Part shown: piece by piece, positions 6,753 through 14,329 of the stretch | Position numbering within the stretch: the stretch's first letter is position 1 | Layout of the letters: every line of letters starts with the position of its first letter | DNA from: Phycisphaerales bacterium | GTDB lineage: Bacteria > Planctomycetota > Phycisphaerae > Sedimentisphaerales > Anaerohalosphaeraceae | NCBI GenBank assembly: GCA_011053245.1 | Contig: DRGS01000012.1 | Coordinates: 1 to 14,542, forward strand | Length of the DNA: 14,542 nucleotides | Direction: 5' to 3' | The notes under the pieces: model-generated | What the model was told of the DNA's origin: nothing | Seen by the model: only the letters and a program-made list of their open reading frames with translations | Databases searched by the model: none | Program-made: the position numbers and the translations under genes

Positions 6753-6956
6753 ATGAACAAACTAAAAAGGGTACTTGTGTTGGTGATGATCGTCGCGGTT
6801 GCTTCGTTTTGTCTTACGGGTTGCAAAAAAAAGGCCGAGCAGTCATCCGGGGAACATCCTTCCAAGGAAGCTGCATCCGAGGAAGCTGCGTCCGAGGAAC
6901 ATCCGAAGGGCGAGCATCCAAATAGCGAACATCCGGCTGGCGAGCATCCTGAATAA
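6753..6956 (+). CDS. Small lipoprotein with Glu-His-Pro pentapeptide repeats
   Basis: A 67-residue protein. Residues 1-24 are a lipoprotein signal: a basic MNKLKR start, a hydrophobic core and lipobox L21-T-G-C24, so the mature form would be lipidated at C24. A Lys-rich stretch (25-27) follows. Residues 34-67 are a strict five-residue repeat starting with Glu at 34, 39, 44, 49, 54, 59 and 64. Five units read EHPxx and two read EAASE. Clustered His and Glu suggest possible metal binding, but this is inference; no enzyme domain is present. AAGGGA at 6740-6745 sits 7 bases before the ATG, a strong ribosome-binding site. The next gene, 48 bases downstream, also encodes a lipoprotein. I do not recognise a named family. 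Confidence 0.75.
   Translation: MNKLKRVLVLVMIVAVASFCLTGCKKKAEQSSGEHPSKEAASEEAASEEHPKGEHPNSEHPAGEHPE
6852..6953 (+). repeat. 15-bp tandem repeat inside the small lipoprotein gene
   Basis: About 6.8 units of 15 bases, each starting GAA or GAG and encoding five residues. The later units share GA(A/G)CATCC with variable last two codons, and the two middle units are near-identical GAAGCTGC(A/G)TCCGAG blocks. The period keeps the reading frame, so unit gain or loss would alter tail length without frameshift. Confidence 0.8.
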
Positions 6957-7004
6957 CATTTAAGTTGTTGGCTATGGCATGCAGTCAGGGGTGGAAAAAG
7001 CGAT

Positions 7005-8360
7005 ATGAACTTGCAAAAGACAATATTAGCTGCGGTTGCAGTCTGCGTTATACTTGCAGGCTGTGAGAGTTCGCGTGATGAGGAGCAGAGTTCGTCTGAC
7101 TCAATCGCGACCGTCGTAACAGAGGATATCCAACGCGGTATCGAAAAACACATTGAAGAGCAGAGCCTTTTGGGCGAAGGGTATTTCAGACTTGCCCACG
7201 ACGACAGTGAACTGAAGCTTAAGCTGGTTCGTGTTCACACCGAGTATCTTGCAAACCTGGGGCCGCGTCGTCATTTCGCATGTGTTGATCTGGCAAGCAG
7301 GGACGGAGATGTTTATGATGTGGATTTTTTCCTTGCCGGCGATGCGGGCGCGATGGCGGTTACAGAAACTACGGTCCACAAGGTCAACGGTCAACGGCTT
7401 TATGCATGGGAGCAAAAGCGTGATAAAACATGGCAGCGTGTCCCTGTAAAAAATGCACCAGATCGCGTGCTTGGAGCGATCAAGGGTAGTGATGAGTTTG
7501 AGTTTATCTATCGGGCGACGTTGCCGAAAATGAAGGATACCGGTCACATGTGGATCCCCATGCCGACCACCAGTGAATTCCAGACGGTGGAAGTAAAGTC
7601 CGTCAAAGCTCCGGGGAAGCGGGAAATATTACAGGATTTAAAATATGGAAACAGCATACTTTTCCTGACCCTTGGCCCTGAAGACGGCGGAAAAAAGATC
7701 GAACTTCGCTTTCAGGTACACCGACTCGAAAAGGGCGTTTACGCATCTGAGGCTCCGGAACCGGAACCTGAGCAATACCTTAACCCTGAGCGACTTGTAC
7801 CTGCCAATGGGAAATTTCAAAGTATTGCTGAGGAGGTCGTTGCCGGTAAGAAGGGTGACCTTGTGCGTGCGCGAGCACTTTACGACCATGTCATAGACCG
7901 GATGCGATATATGAAGTTTGGCTCGGGCTGGGGAAAAGGCGATGCCGTTTATGCCTGTGACGCACGGACCGGTAATTGCACAGATTTTCATTCCTACTTC
8001 ATCGCCTTGTCCAGAAGTGTGGGTATTCCCGCACGTTTTGCCATTGGCGCGGCGATCCCTTCGGCGAGGGATGCAGGCGGGATAGACGGCTATCATTGCT
8101 GGGCGGAGTTCTACACCGACGGTCGATGGTGGCCCATCGATATTAGCGAGGGGGACAAGTGCTCGGTCCTGTCTACCTATTACTTCGGACACCATCCGGC
8201 AAATCGCGTTGAACTTAGCCGCGGTCGCGACCTTGTGGTTGAACCCGGGCCGGATTCAGGACCGATCAATTTCCTTGCCTATCCGGTCCTGGAAGTTGGC
8301 GGAAAGCCGGTAAATGTAAAGGTTAAGTTTTCCTTTAAGCGAAAAGCTTCCGGCAAGTGA
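7005..8360 (+). CDS. Transglutaminase-like lipoprotein
   Basis: A 451-residue envelope protein with a lipoprotein signal (1-20; lipobox L17-A-G-C20), then a Ser/Glu-rich linker. Residues about 150-260 look beta-rich (IPMPTTSEFQTVEV near 184-197). The transglutaminase-like core lies at about 275-390, with the Cys-His-Asp triad in place: C325 in TGNCTDFHSYFIALSRSVG, H364 in GYHCWAEFY and D379 in WPIDIS. Segment GIPARFAIG (340-348) is typical of this superfamily. Bacterial members act as proteases, peptide-modifying enzymes or cross-linkers; the substrate cannot be read from sequence. With an anchored N-terminus it probably works in the periplasm. The ATG at 7005 has AGGGG about 12 bases upstream, which is loose spacing. 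It follows the EHP-repeat lipoprotein by 48 bases and may be cotranscribed with it. Confidence 0.85.
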   Translation: MNLQKTILAAVAVCVILAGCESSRDEEQSSSDSIATVVTEDIQRGIEKHIEEQSLLGEGYFRLAHDDSELKLKLVRVHTEYLANLGPRRHFACVDLASRDGDVYDVDFFLAGDAGAMAVTETTVHKVNGQRLYAWEQKRDKTWQRVPVKNAPDRVLGAIKGSDEFEFIYRATLPKMKDTGHMWIPMPTTSEFQTVEVKSVKAPGKREILQDLKYGNSILFLTLGPEDGGKKIELRFQVHRLEKGVYASEAPEPEPEQYLNPERLVPANGKFQSIAEEVVAGKKGDLVRARALYDHVIDRMRYMKFGSGWGKGDAVYACDARTGNCTDFHSYFIALSRSVGIPARFAIGAAIPSARDAGGIDGYHCWAEFYTDGRWWPIDISEGDKCSVLSTYYFGHHPANRVELSRGRDLVVEPGPDSGPINFLAYPVLEVGGKPVNVKVKFSFKRKASGK

Positions 8361-8428
8361 TAATCCTGGTGACAAAAAAGGCGGAAGATTATGGGGGATA
8401 AAGTGCCGAAAAAGATTGGTTTTAGGGC

Positions 8429-8457
8429 TTGCAATGGGGTAGGGGGTGTGGTATAAT
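8429..8457 (+). promoter_or_regulatory. Sigma70-type promoter of the asd-truA-GT4-yjbQ run
   Basis: TTGCAA (8429-8434), a 17-base spacer and consensus TATAAT (8452-8457). Predicted start near 8464, about 48 bases before the asd ATG. GGAG at 8497-8500 is the likely ribosome-binding site, 11 bases from the start codon. It is the best promoter match in the window. Confidence 0.7.
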
Positions 8458-8511
8458 CCCGCAGTTGGAAATTGGAAATTAATATATAGTTTAGTGGGAG
8501 TTTACTGAAAA

Positions 8512-9513
8512 ATGGGTAAAAATATTGCAATAGCGGGTGTTACGGGTGCTGTGGGGCAGGAGTTTCTGTCTATACTTGAGGAGCGGGATTTTCCTTTCGA
8601 TTCTTTGAAGATGCTGGCCAGCCACCGGTCGGCGGGTAAAAAGATAGAATTTAAGGGTAAGGAATATGTCGTCGAAGAGATGACGGAAAACAGCTTTGGC
8701 GGTATCGATATCGCTCTGTTTAGCGCGGGCGGCGGCAGGAGTAAGCAGTTCGCTCCGGCGGCGGTTGAGGCAGGTGCGGTGGTCGTCGATAATTCTTCGG
8801 CTTTCCGTATGGACCCTGAGGTTCCGCTTGTGATCCCGGAGATCAATCCAGAGGCGATAGCGACGAATAAGGGTATCATCGCGAATCCTAACTGCTCGAC
8901 GATCATCGCGAATGTTCCGGTGTGGCCGCTTCACAAAGCCAATCCGATCAAGCGCATGGTTATTAGTACTTATCAGGCTGCGAGCGGTGCGGGGCAGGCG
9001 GCGATGGAAGAGCTTAAACTCCAAGCCAGGCAGGTGCTTGACGATGAGCCGGTGACGATCAGTGCGCTTGGGTATCAGCTTGCGTTTAATGTTTATAACC
9101 ACGATTCGAATCTTGAGCCGAACGGCTATAACGAAGAAGAGATGAAGATGGTCAAGGAGACCCGCAAGATATTCAGTTGTCCGGAGATCGCGATAACGTG
9201 TACGTGTGTTCGGGTTCCGGTTCTGCGGGCGCATTGCGAGAGTATTAACCTTGAGTTTGCCGATGCGATCACGCCTGAGCAGGTGCGTGAGCTTCTTGAG
9301 CTTGCACCGGGTGTGAGTGTGATGGATGACAGAGAGAATAACCGCCATCCGATGCCGATCGATGCAAGCGGTAAGGACGACTGCCTCGTTGGAAGAATAC
9401 GTCAGGATGAGTCGATACCAGATAACAAGGGGATCAACCTGTGGGTTGCCGGCGACCAGTTGCGTAAGGGAGCGGCTCTTAATGCGGTGCAGATCGCTGA
9501 GAAACTTCTGTAG
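8512..9513 (+). CDS. asd: Aspartate-semialdehyde dehydrogenase
   Basis: A 333-residue enzyme that reduces aspartyl phosphate to aspartate semialdehyde with NADPH, the branch point to lysine/diaminopimelate, threonine and methionine. The NADP-binding loop is GVTGAVG (9-15). The catalytic Cys is C128 in NPNCST (125-130), and STYQAASGAG (152-161) carries the active-site Gln155. RVPVLRAHCE (234-243) carries the general base H241. The closing motif DQLRKGAALNAVQIAE (315-330) is typical. Length matches the family, and no residues are missing. It is first in a run with truA (26-base gap), a GT4 enzyme and yjbQ. Diaminopimelate for peptidoglycan depends on this step, in keeping with the envelope theme, but the pairing with truA may be only positional. 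Confidence 0.97.
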   Translation: MGKNIAIAGVTGAVGQEFLSILEERDFPFDSLKMLASHRSAGKKIEFKGKEYVVEEMTENSFGGIDIALFSAGGGRSKQFAPAAVEAGAVVVDNSSAFRMDPEVPLVIPEINPEAIATNKGIIANPNCSTIIANVPVWPLHKANPIKRMVISTYQAASGAGQAAMEELKLQARQVLDDEPVTISALGYQLAFNVYNHDSNLEPNGYNEEEMKMVKETRKIFSCPEIAITCTCVRVPVLRAHCESINLEFADAITPEQVRELLELAPGVSVMDDRENNRHPMPIDASGKDDCLVGRIRQDESIPDNKGINLWVAGDQLRKGAALNAVQIAEKLL

Positions 9514-9539
9514 GTTCGGAGTCTTGCTTAAGTATAACT

Positions 9540-10295
9540 ATGCCGCGCAGGAACATTAAACTTACGATCCAATATGACGGCAGCGCATATCACGGTTGGC
9601 AGGTTCAGCCGGATGTTGCGACTGTCGAGGCTCATATCTCTGGTGCTATCGAGAAACTCTTCGGTAAGGAAGTGTGCGTAAACGGGGCGTCTCGGACCGA
9701 TGCAGGGGTTAGCGCGTTGTGTCAGGTGGTGAGTATTAAGGTCGATACGCCGGTTCCGACGGAGAATATGGCGAAGGCGCTGACCGGTATGCTGCCGGAT
9801 GATATTGCGGTTGTCGAAGCGGTCGAAGTGGAAAATGACAAGTGGAATGCGATAAGCTCACCGAGTGTTAAGCTGTATCGGTATACGATAAATACGGCGA
9901 AGACACCTCCTGTGCTGGATATCAGGCATTGCTGGCATTTTCCGAAGGCTCTTGATGTTGAGGCTATGAGTAAGGCGGCGGCGCTGCTGGTGGGGGAGAA
10001 GGATTTTAAGTCTTTTGCGACGGCGTCTGATGAACGGAAAAGCTCGGTGCGAACGGTCAAGTCTTGTTGTGTGACGGCGGATGGCGAGCATGTGTATGTC
10101 GAGGTCAGCGCGAACGGTTTCCTGTATAATATGGTGCGGAACATTGTCGGGACTCTTGTGGAGATCGGCAGGGGGCGGTGGGGATATGAGGTGATCGAGG
10201 AGATATTAGAAGCAAAGGACCGCAGTGCGGCTGGACCGATAGCACCGGCGGCGGGGCTTTGTTTGATGAGTATTGAGTACGAAGACTTAAAGTAG
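9540..10295 (+). CDS. truA: tRNA pseudouridine(38-40) synthase TruA
   Basis: A 251-residue TruA, which converts uridines 38-40 in the tRNA anticodon arm to pseudouridine. The catalytic Asp is D54 in NGASRTDAGVSAL (48-60). The conserved YRY (113-115) and the C-terminal motif GFLYNMVRNIVGTLVEIGRG (193-212) are present. N-terminal KLTIQYDGSAYHGWQ (7-21) is the standard start of the family, which supports the ATG at 9540. The ribosome-binding site is poor: the nearest GGAG (9518-9521) is 18 bases away, so translation may depend on the upstream asd gene. Length is in the normal range. Confidence 0.97.
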   Translation: MPRRNIKLTIQYDGSAYHGWQVQPDVATVEAHISGAIEKLFGKEVCVNGASRTDAGVSALCQVVSIKVDTPVPTENMAKALTGMLPDDIAVVEAVEVENDKWNAISSPSVKLYRYTINTAKTPPVLDIRHCWHFPKALDVEAMSKAAALLVGEKDFKSFATASDERKSSVRTVKSCCVTADGEHVYVEVSANGFLYNMVRNIVGTLVEIGRGRWGYEVIEEILEAKDRSAAGPIAPAAGLCLMSIEYEDLK

Positions 10296-10310
10296 CAGGG
10301 AACATCGCGT

Positions 10311-11492
10311 ATGAAAATCGTTCATATTATAACACGTTTGATCCTTGGCGGGGCGCAGGAGAATACGCTTATAACATGTAAGTTGTTAGCGGCTCGCGGT
10401 CATGATGTTACTCTTATTACCGGTCCGGCGTTGGGGCCGGAAGGTGAACTTTTTCAGCATGCGCAGGGGCAGGGGTATGAGGTCATAGTCGTTGACGAGC
10501 TTCGGCGGGCTATCAATCCGTGGTACGATCTGGTGAGCTATGTTAGGATCAAGAGCATCCTGAAGAAGATACGGCCGGACATTGTTCATACGCATTCGGC
10601 GAAGGCGGGTATTCTCGGGCGTTTTGCGGGGTATTCGTTGAAGGGGGCGTTTGGAAGTGACAGGCGAGCTCCTTATGTTGTTCATACGATTCACGGGCTT
10701 GCATTTCATCCGTATCAGAGTGACTGGCTCAATCGTTTTTATATAGCTATTGAAAAGGCAACCGCTGCTAAAACGGATGCGTTTCTGTGCGTTGCCGATG
10801 CGATGACGGAAAAGGCCGTTGCGGCGGGTGTCGGTAAAGTAGAAGATTATACGACGGCGTATTCGGCTATCGAGGAAGAGTTGTTTTTGACGGGGCCGGA
10901 CCGGCAGGAGATCAATGATTTTCGGCGTAAGTACGGTATTAACGATCAGGCGGTGGTGCTGGTTACGATCGCGCGGCTATTTGAGTTGAAGGGGCATGAA
11001 TATATAGTAGAGTCGGCGAAGAAACTGGCGGAGCGGTTTGATAATTGTGTGTGGCTGTTTGTCGGCGATGGCAATCTGACCGATGAGATCAAAGACGAGA
11101 TACAGTTTGCGGGGCTGACTAACAGATTTAAGTTTACCGGTTTGCTTGCGCCAGATCAGGTTCCCATGGCGATCCATGCTTCGGATATACTGGTTCACTG
11201 TTCGCTGCGTGAGGGGCTTGCCAGGGTGCTGCCGCAAGCGATGCTGTGCGGAAAACCTGTGGTGAGTTTCGATGTCGACGGAGCCAAAGAAGTGGTGAAC
11301 GAGGCGACTGGGCGGCTGACGGAAGCGGAAGATGTCGAGCAGTTGACGGAAGCTTGCGCAGAGTTTATTGCTGATGCCGAATTGAGGGAGAGGATAGGCA
11401 AAGCTGGCAGAGAATCCGTGACAGAGCAGTTCGCACCCGATACAATGGTAGATGTGATCGAGCGGGTCTATAATGGCCTTGTCGCTAAATAG
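10311..11492 (+). CDS. GT4-family glycosyltransferase
   Basis: A 393-residue GT-B fold enzyme of family GT4. The N-domain opens with [19 protein letters not shown], whose Gly-rich loop (12-15) is typical, followed by [15 protein letters not shown] (89-103). The C-domain has [17 protein letters not shown] (215-231), LFVGDGNL (249-256) and the sugar-nucleotide site [21 protein letters not shown] (298-318). The usual E-x7-E motif reads E301-x7-Q309, a variant I recall from related 'RVLPQA' enzymes, so activity is not excluded. There are no membrane segments; it is probably cytoplasmic or peripheral. Donor and acceptor are unknown; LPS or exopolysaccharide assembly is likely from the envelope context. 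AGGGAA lies before the ATG, and the gene follows truA by 15 bases. Confidence 0.9.
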   Translation: MKIVHIITRLILGGAQENTLITCKLLAARGHDVTLITGPALGPEGELFQHAQGQGYEVIVVDELRRAINPWYDLVSYVRIKSILKKIRPDIVHTHSAKAGILGRFAGYSLKGAFGSDRRAPYVVHTIHGLAFHPYQSDWLNRFYIAIEKATAAKTDAFLCVADAMTEKAVAAGVGKVEDYTTAYSAIEEELFLTGPDRQEINDFRRKYGINDQAVVLVTIARLFELKGHEYIVESAKKLAERFDNCVWLFVGDGNLTDEIKDEIQFAGLTNRFKFTGLLAPDQVPMAIHASDILVHCSLREGLARVLPQAMLCGKPVVSFDVDGAKEVVNEATGRLTEAEDVEQLTEACAEFIADAELRERIGKAGRESVTEQFAPDTMVDVIERVYNGLVAK

Positions 11493-11503
11493 AAAGGGTT
11501 GTC

Positions 11504-11920
11504 ATGAAAACACTGACAAAAGAAATCTGGATGGATGTGCCGCAACGCAGGGCGATCGTATCGATCCATAACGAAGTTGAACGGCTTGTGAGCGAAAGTG
11601 GTGTACAGGATGGCCTTGTGTTGGTTAATGCGATGCATATAACAGCATCGGTATTTATCAATGATAATGAGTCCGGGTTGCATCACGATTATGAGGTGTG
11701 GTTGGAAAAGCTGGCACCTGAAAAGCCTCACAGCCAATACCAGCATAATGGATACGAGGACAATGCCGACGCGCATATGAAGCGGCAAGTCATGGGACGC
11801 GAGGTCGTCGTTGCTATTACGGACGGTCAGCTTCACTTGGGGCCGTGGGAGCATATTTTCTATTACGAGTTTGACGGTAAACGCAGGAAACGGCTTCTGG
11901 TCAAGATAATTGGCGAGTAG
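11504..11920 (+). CDS. yjbQ: YjbQ/UPF0047 family protein
   Basis: A 138-residue member of the YjbQ (UPF0047) family, often named secondary thiamine-phosphate synthase enzyme because E. coli YjbQ has weak thiamine-phosphate synthase activity; the true role is unsettled. Conserved blocks are [11 protein letters not shown] (44-54) with H45, a Glu-His-Asp cluster at 56-62, [15 protein letters not shown] (87-101) with H91, and [19 protein letters not shown] (107-125) with H111. The histidines and acids probably form the metal-binding active site. Full length. AAAGGG precedes the ATG, and the gene is 11 bases after the GT4 gene, so it is the last member of this run. Confidence 0.93.
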   Translation: MKTLTKEIWMDVPQRRAIVSIHNEVERLVSESGVQDGLVLVNAMHITASVFINDNESGLHHDYEVWLEKLAPEKPHSQYQHNGYEDNADAHMKRQVMGREVVVAITDGQLHLGPWEHIFYYEFDGKRRKRLLVKIIGE

Positions 11921-11941
11921 TGAAAAAAAATGTAAAAAGTC

Positions 11942-11969
11942 TTTACTTGCGGGCTTTACATAGTATAAT
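11942..11969 (+). promoter_or_regulatory. Promoter candidate for the kinase-fold gene
   Basis: TTTACT (11942-11947), a 16-base spacer and consensus TATAAT (11964-11969); start near 11976. TGTAAA (11931-11936) and TTTACA (11955-11960) form an inverted repeat that overlaps it and could be an operator. The leader from 11976 to 12021 is very T-rich and has no Shine-Dalgarno sequence. Confidence 0.5.
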
Positions 11970-12021
11970 TACCGGGAATTGTTTTGTTTTTGTGTTTTGC
12001 TTTTTGATCTTATTCTAAAAA

Positions 12022-12810
12022 ATGTTAAGACAATTTTCACATCAACTATATGCTTGCGGTAAACGGCCGATGCCGCGGGCGATTAATTATCGGCGGAATG
12101 CTTATTATCTGCAAAAGATATTCAAGCATGATTTTTTTGCCGCTACTGCTCTTTATACGCTTCATCTGGACACGAATGATAATTGCGGGGATGTTCCTGA
12201 GAAAATAATTTTAAAGGTCGGCTGTCATCAGTTCTTTTTCGGTATTCCGATGGCACCTGTCGGGCTGTTCCTTTCGGGTCGTGAGATCAGGAACCTGCGG
12301 CGGCTTAAGGGTTTCGATAATGTTCCGCAGTTATTGGGTGAATATGGCAGGTACGGATTTCTTTATAAATACATCGAGGGCAAGACGCTTGCCGAAGCCG
12401 AGGATGTGTCGGAAGAGTTCTTCGATAAGCTTGCCGCTCTGCTGACGAGGCTGCATGCGGAAGATTTTGTTTATCTTGACATGAACAAACGGACCAATAT
12501 TTTAATCGGTGCAGATGGTCAGGCCCATATCATCGATTTTCAGATATCATTTCATATTGCAGGTACGGGTTTTTTGCTTGGCAGGTTGTTCCGTAAGATA
12601 CGCCGGCGCTTGCAGCGGGAAGACTGGTACCATCTCTACAAGCACAAACGCAAGGTCACCGATAAGGGACTGACCTATGCCGAGATCAAAGCTTCGCGGA
12701 ATCCGTCACTTCTTATTCGTATGCATCGGATTATCGCTACGCCTTTGAGAAAGGGGCGCCGGAGAATATTGCGAAACCTATTCGGACAACAAAGACTGAA
12801 AGAGAATTGA
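12022..12810 (+). CDS. Protein-kinase-fold enzyme (RIO/WaaP-like)
   Basis: A 262-residue protein with a compact kinase fold. Candidate nucleotide-binding residues are K65 in IILKVG (62-67) and E88 in SGREIRNLRRL (85-95). The hinge is FLYKYIEGKTL (113-123). The catalytic loop is VYLDMNKRTNIL (150-161), with D153 and N159 in the D-x5-N spacing. The metal-binding Asp is D172 in IIDFQIS (170-176), replacing DFG. The C-lobe is short and strongly basic (190-212 and 242-260). This pattern fits small atypical kinases such as RIO or LPS-core kinases (WaaP/Kdo kinase). Since lipid A and glycosyltransferase genes are nearby, an LPS-sugar kinase is a reasonable guess, not shown. The ATG at 12022 lacks a Shine-Dalgarno site; M17 (12070) is the alternative start and also lacks one. 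It converges on the 276-aa membrane gene 20 bases away. Confidence 0.7.
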   Translation: MLRQFSHQLYACGKRPMPRAINYRRNAYYLQKIFKHDFFAATALYTLHLDTNDNCGDVPEKIILKVGCHQFFFGIPMAPVGLFLSGREIRNLRRLKGFDNVPQLLGEYGRYGFLYKYIEGKTLAEAEDVSEEFFDKLAALLTRLHAEDFVYLDMNKRTNILIGADGQAHIIDFQISFHIAGTGFLLGRLFRKIRRRLQREDWYHLYKHKRKVTDKGLTYAEIKASRNPSLLIRMHRIIATPLRKGRRRILRNLFGQQRLKEN

Positions 12811-12830
12811 TAGCTATTGGTGTAAACGGA

Positions 12831-13661
12831 TCAGGGGGTATCTTTATTGCATTGGGGGCATTCGTTGCTGTCGGCATCTTTCATATTTTGCAGGTCGCAG
12901 CCGCAGTTCGGACATATTGATATCAGCTTGGCTTGTCTGTATTTTTCTCGCATGTAAAGCAGTACTATCCCCGGTCCGAAAACCCAGATCAAAACGGTAG
13001 CTGCCAGTATCAGGGTTGTGTATGTTCCGCGGCAGCAGTAACACTCCCGCTGTCGTGTTGCCCAGATGTGGACTGGTACTGCTATGATGGTTTCGAGAAT
13101 ACTGCCGGCGACGAGGCCGCGTATCATCTTTCCTAACTGTGTGTAGCGGTCGCCCTGTCGCCAGTACACAAAAAATATCCATGTCCAGATGCCCCAGATC
13201 GCTAACATGCTGGCAAAAATGCCGAAGGTTCCCCATGTATTGTCCGCATTGACAATTTCCTGCCACCAGTTCGGCAATTCAAGCAAAAGAGCGATCAGGC
13301 CGGTCGTAAGCAACATGGCAACAACACCGGCGGCAATGACGCTGGACCTTAACGGTTTGCCGACCGTGAGCATTCGCTTTGTCCACCCTTTGCCCGGGCG
13401 CAAGAAAGCCCACTGTCCGAGGAGCAGCAGGCCCAAAATGACTAATAGGTTTATTCCATAGAGCAATTCGCTGTCGCCTACAACGGGGTTAATAACTAAC
13501 ACCGTACTGACTAAGCCGACGAACTCAAAATCAAATTTTTCTTTGAAGAACTCATTGAAAAAAGGCAGGACAGCCCAGATGATGCCAGCGATTGTAAATA
13601 CGATTCCTGAGATGAGGATAAGTTTTCTCAGCCGATACGCGAGGGTTTGTGAATTAGTCAT
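12831..13661 (-). CDS. Six-helix membrane protein with C-terminal zinc ribbon
   Basis: A 276-residue protein I do not recognise. About six membrane segments are visible (near 14-36, 68-86, 106-127, 146-167, 183-200 and 215-237). Before the last one lies a Cys-rich spot, ECYCCRG (206-212). The tail has CPNC (250-253) and CPQC (268-271), a CxxC-14-CxxC zinc ribbon probably in the cytoplasm. The start at 13661 is chosen over an upstream in-frame start at 13724 because GAAAGGGA at 13668-13675 lies 6 bases before it, and the longer version would overlap the previous gene. It follows the 204-aa gene by 40 bases. No enzymatic motif is seen; a sensor or assembly role would be speculation. Confidence 0.75.
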   Translation of the reverse strand: MTNSQTLAYRLRKLILISGIVFTIAGIIWAVLPFFNEFFKEKFDFEFVGLVSTVLVINPVVGDSELLYGINLLVILGLLLLGQWAFLRPGKGWTKRMLTVGKPLRSSVIAAGVVAMLLTTGLIALLLELPNWWQEIVNADNTWGTFGIFASMLAIWGIWTWIFFVYWRQGDRYTQLGKMIRGLVAGSILETIIAVPVHIWATRQRECYCCRGTYTTLILAATVLIWVFGPGIVLLYMREKYRQAKLISICPNCGCDLQNMKDADSNECPQCNKDTP

Positions 13662-13701
13662 GACAGTTCCCTTTCTGAAAGATCTAATATGTTTTTGGAT
13701 T

Positions 13702-14316
13702 CTATTCCCCAGCTTTAGCAACAATCTTTGCAGTCGTAGACGTTAACCAATATTGCAATAGACTCAGGATCAGTCCACCCGTAAGCACTATTGACACCAA
13801 TATTGGAACCGTGAATGTAAATGATAGTAAAGGGCTTTCAAAACTGGAGCCTATCATGCCCCCAACAAGTGCCCATGTGCCGGTTATACAGCACATCATT
13901 AACATAACTATTGCTGAAAACAAAGCTGTTTTTTTGATGTTTTGGCTACATTCCTGTTCTTCAGTATTTGTGTTAAGCACCCGCCGGGCGGTATATATAC
14001 CTGCAAGTATTCCTACTCCAAAATTTAATATCGGCACGCCCATACAAAAACCAAGCACGCCTATCGAATAAAAGATGTAGATGGCTATGAGTACTTTGTT
14101 GCTTAGTTGGTATGCTTTCTTGATCCACCGTTTAAGAAAGGCGATGTCGATGACCATTCCTACTCCCAGCCCGGACAAAGCTACGGTTGGTACGACCTTT
14201 TCGTCCAGTAATACAGCACTTACAAACCACGCAGTCACAAAACAAAACATAACCGGCACCGCACCTAAAATACAACCAATTATGAAAGATTCAATTTTAG
14301 TGTTTTTTATTTCCAA
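13702..14316 (-). CDS. Multi-spanning membrane protein of unknown function (TTG start)
   Basis: A 204-residue hydrophobic protein with about five or six membrane segments (near 10-35, 43-61, 75-93, 95-110, 131-153 and 166-190), separated by short loops; the longest polar loop is 111-130. Cys residues are scattered within the helices (15, 25, 91, 142, 143). I see no known motif. The start is taken as TTG at 14316: an AGGTGGGA ribosome-binding site lies upstream at good spacing, and it includes the whole first membrane helix. No ATG is available before the second helix. It lies 13 bases after lpxB, so it is probably in the same operon. On the plus strand it has less G excess than the neighbouring lpxB. 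Confidence 0.7.
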   Translation of the reverse strand: MEIKNTKIESFIIGCILGAVPVMFCFVTAWFVSAVLLDEKVVPTVALSGLGVGMVIDIAFLKRWIKKAYQLSNKVLIAIYIFYSIGVLGFCMGVPILNFGVGILAGIYTARRVLNTNTEEQECSQNIKKTALFSAIVMLMMCCITGTWALVGGMIGSSFESPLLSFTFTVPILVSIVLTGGLILSLLQYWLTSTTAKIVAKAGE

Positions 14317-14329
14317 TGAGGTTTCCCAC

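Noticed and set aside
8360..8392. Inverted repeat ATAATC/GATTAT after the transglutaminase gene as a terminator
   Set aside because: The stem is only 6 AT-rich bp with a loop of about 21 bases and no T-run.
13662..13724. A longer start for the 276-aa membrane protein
   Set aside because: It would overlap the previous gene, while the ATG at 13661 has a strong GAAAGGGA site 6 bases upstream.
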